Positions 63,397-64,000 of a stretch of DNA of 64,000 nucleotides are shown piece by piece. Numbering within the stretch: position 1 is the first letter of the stretch; the number at the start of each line of letters is the position of its first letter. This DNA is from Angustibacter luteus (lineage in GTDB: Bacteria; Actinomycetota; Actinomycetes; Actinomycetales; Angustibacteraceae): the NCBI RefSeq assembly GCF_039541115.1, contig NZ_BAABFP010000002.1, forward strand, positions 1,185,420 through 1,249,419, written 5' to 3'. A program made the position numbers and the translations under genes. Under the pieces are notes generated by a model. The model was given only the letters and a program-made list of their open reading frames with translations. It was not told the DNA's origin and did not search any database.

Positions 63397-64000
63397 ATGC
63401 GACTGACCCATCTCGGACACTCCTGCCTGCTCGTCGAGGTCGACGGCGCCCGCCTGCTGGTCGACCCCGGCGCCTTCAGCCAGGGCTTCGAGGAGCTCGG
63501 CGGCCTCGACGCGGTCCTGATCACCCACCAGCACGCCGACCACGTGGACGTCGAGCGGCTGCCCGCGCTGCTCGAGGCCAACGACGGCGCGCTGCTGGTC
63601 GCCGAGCCGGAGACGGCGGCCGAGCTGCGCCAGGCCGGGATCGAGGCGCAGCCGCTGCACGCCGGGGACGAGCTCGAGATCGCCGGCGTGCCGGTGCGCG
63701 GGGCCGGTGGGCGGCACGCGGTGATCCACCCGGACGTGCCGCGGGTCGGCAACGTCGGGCTGCTCATCGGCACCTCGCGGGCGGACGGTGGGCAGGGCCT
63801 GCTCCTGCACCCCGGCGACGCGTACGACGTCGTGCCAGCGGACGTCGACGTGCTCGCGCTGCCGCTGAATGCGCCCTGGGCGAAGGTGTCCGAGACGATC
63901 GACTACCTGCGCGCCGTCGCGCCGGCTGTCGCTGTGCCGATCCACGACGCGCTGGTCCAGCCGATGGCCCGCGCCATGTACCTGGGGCACTGCACCCGGC
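63397..64000 (+). CDS. MBL-fold metal-dependent hydrolase (UlaG-like; cut by window end)
   Basis: At least 201 aa. It starts MRLTHLGHSCLLVEVDGARL with the metal motif THQHADHVDVERL near residue 50, then GGRHAVIHPDVPRVGNVGLL, LLHPGDAYDVVP and AVPIHDALVQP, the usual ligands of the UlaG-like group. The 3' end is missing. It is 19 bp from the HerA-like gene and probably in one operon. Confidence 0.9.
   Translation, partial: MRLTHLGHSCLLVEVDGARLLVDPGAFSQGFEELGGLDAVLITHQHADHVDVERLPALLEANDGALLVAEPETAAELRQAGIEAQPLHAGDELEIAGVPVRGAGGRHAVIHPDVPRVGNVGLLIGTSRADGGQGLLLHPGDAYDVVPADVDVLALPLNAPWAKVSETIDYLRAVAPAVAVPIHDALVQPMARAMYLGHCTR

Noticed and set aside
61464-63773. A 769-codon minus-strand open frame joined to the YCII gene
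   Set aside because: Only the last 122 codons are the YCII gene; the rest is antisense to the HerA-like and MBL genes.

Overview
The window is about 64 kb of very GC-rich DNA (high G/C at third codon positions, many GTG starts, frequent 4-bp ATGA/GTGA overlaps). It carries bldC, a DUF3073 gene, valine dehydrogenase, a purSQL operon and an ECF42-type sigma factor with a YCII partner. This points to a filament- or coccus-forming actinomycete (Actinomycetota). The exact order cannot be fixed from sequence alone. Gene density is normal chromosomal. I saw no insertion sequence, integrase, phage, plasmid, CRISPR, rRNA or tRNA signature.

Layout. 1-5.6 kb (minus): lysS (cut by the window edge), nadC, nadB, panC and a Rossmann/DUF2520 gene, forming an NAD/pantothenate operon. 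5.7-8 kb (plus): two methyltransferases, one of the MidA/NDUFAF7 family, and a lipoprotein. 8-11.1 kb (minus): a P450 and two bacterial-PH membrane proteins. 11.2-12.4 kb: an orphan NuoD-like gene. 13.7-17.5 kb: a divergent choline/betaine-type ABC importer whose binding protein looks circularly permuted. 17.5-20.3 kb: a UbiA prenyltransferase, an unlisted 55-aa membrane protein, a YjbR protein and an anchored unknown protein. 20.4-25.5 kb: an MMPL exporter divergent from a LuxR-type two-component system and a DUF4097 protein. 25.5-29 kb: an AT-rich leader, a SpeD-like gene, a LuxI/GNAT-like gene and a convergent GGDEF-EAL protein. 29.1-31.6 kb: PP2C phosphatase and a CPA1 antiporter. 31.6-38.1 kb: an alpha-glucoside uptake and hydrolysis operon with its LacI regulator. 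38.1-44.8 kb: pirin, bldC, an unknown gene, vdh, DUF3073, purM and purF. 44.9-47.6 kb: a secreted heparinase-like lyase and small surface proteins. 47.6-53.4 kb: a polyamine-type importer (potADBC), a divergent GntR regulator and a stand-alone Cache protein. 53.4-60 kb: SCP-like protein, thioesterase, drug exporter, RNase H and purL-purQ-purS. 60-64 kb: ECF42 sigma and YCII, a HerA-like ATPase and an MBL hydrolase cut by the window end.

How they fit. Most of the window is conserved core metabolism (NAD, CoA, purines), transport and developmental regulation. Four places stand out. The first is the SpeD-like plus autoinducer-synthase-like pair, translationally coupled behind a structured leader and facing a c-di-GMP enzyme; it is a candidate for an undescribed S-adenosylmethionine-based signalling locus. 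The second is the circularly permuted betaine-type binding protein. The third is the orphan NuoD with Trp in place of the quinone-site Tyr, near a MidA methyltransferase. The fourth is a set of long intergenic palindromes, two of which share 14-bp arms 46 kb apart. All functional assignments come from reading motifs by eye; no database search was run.
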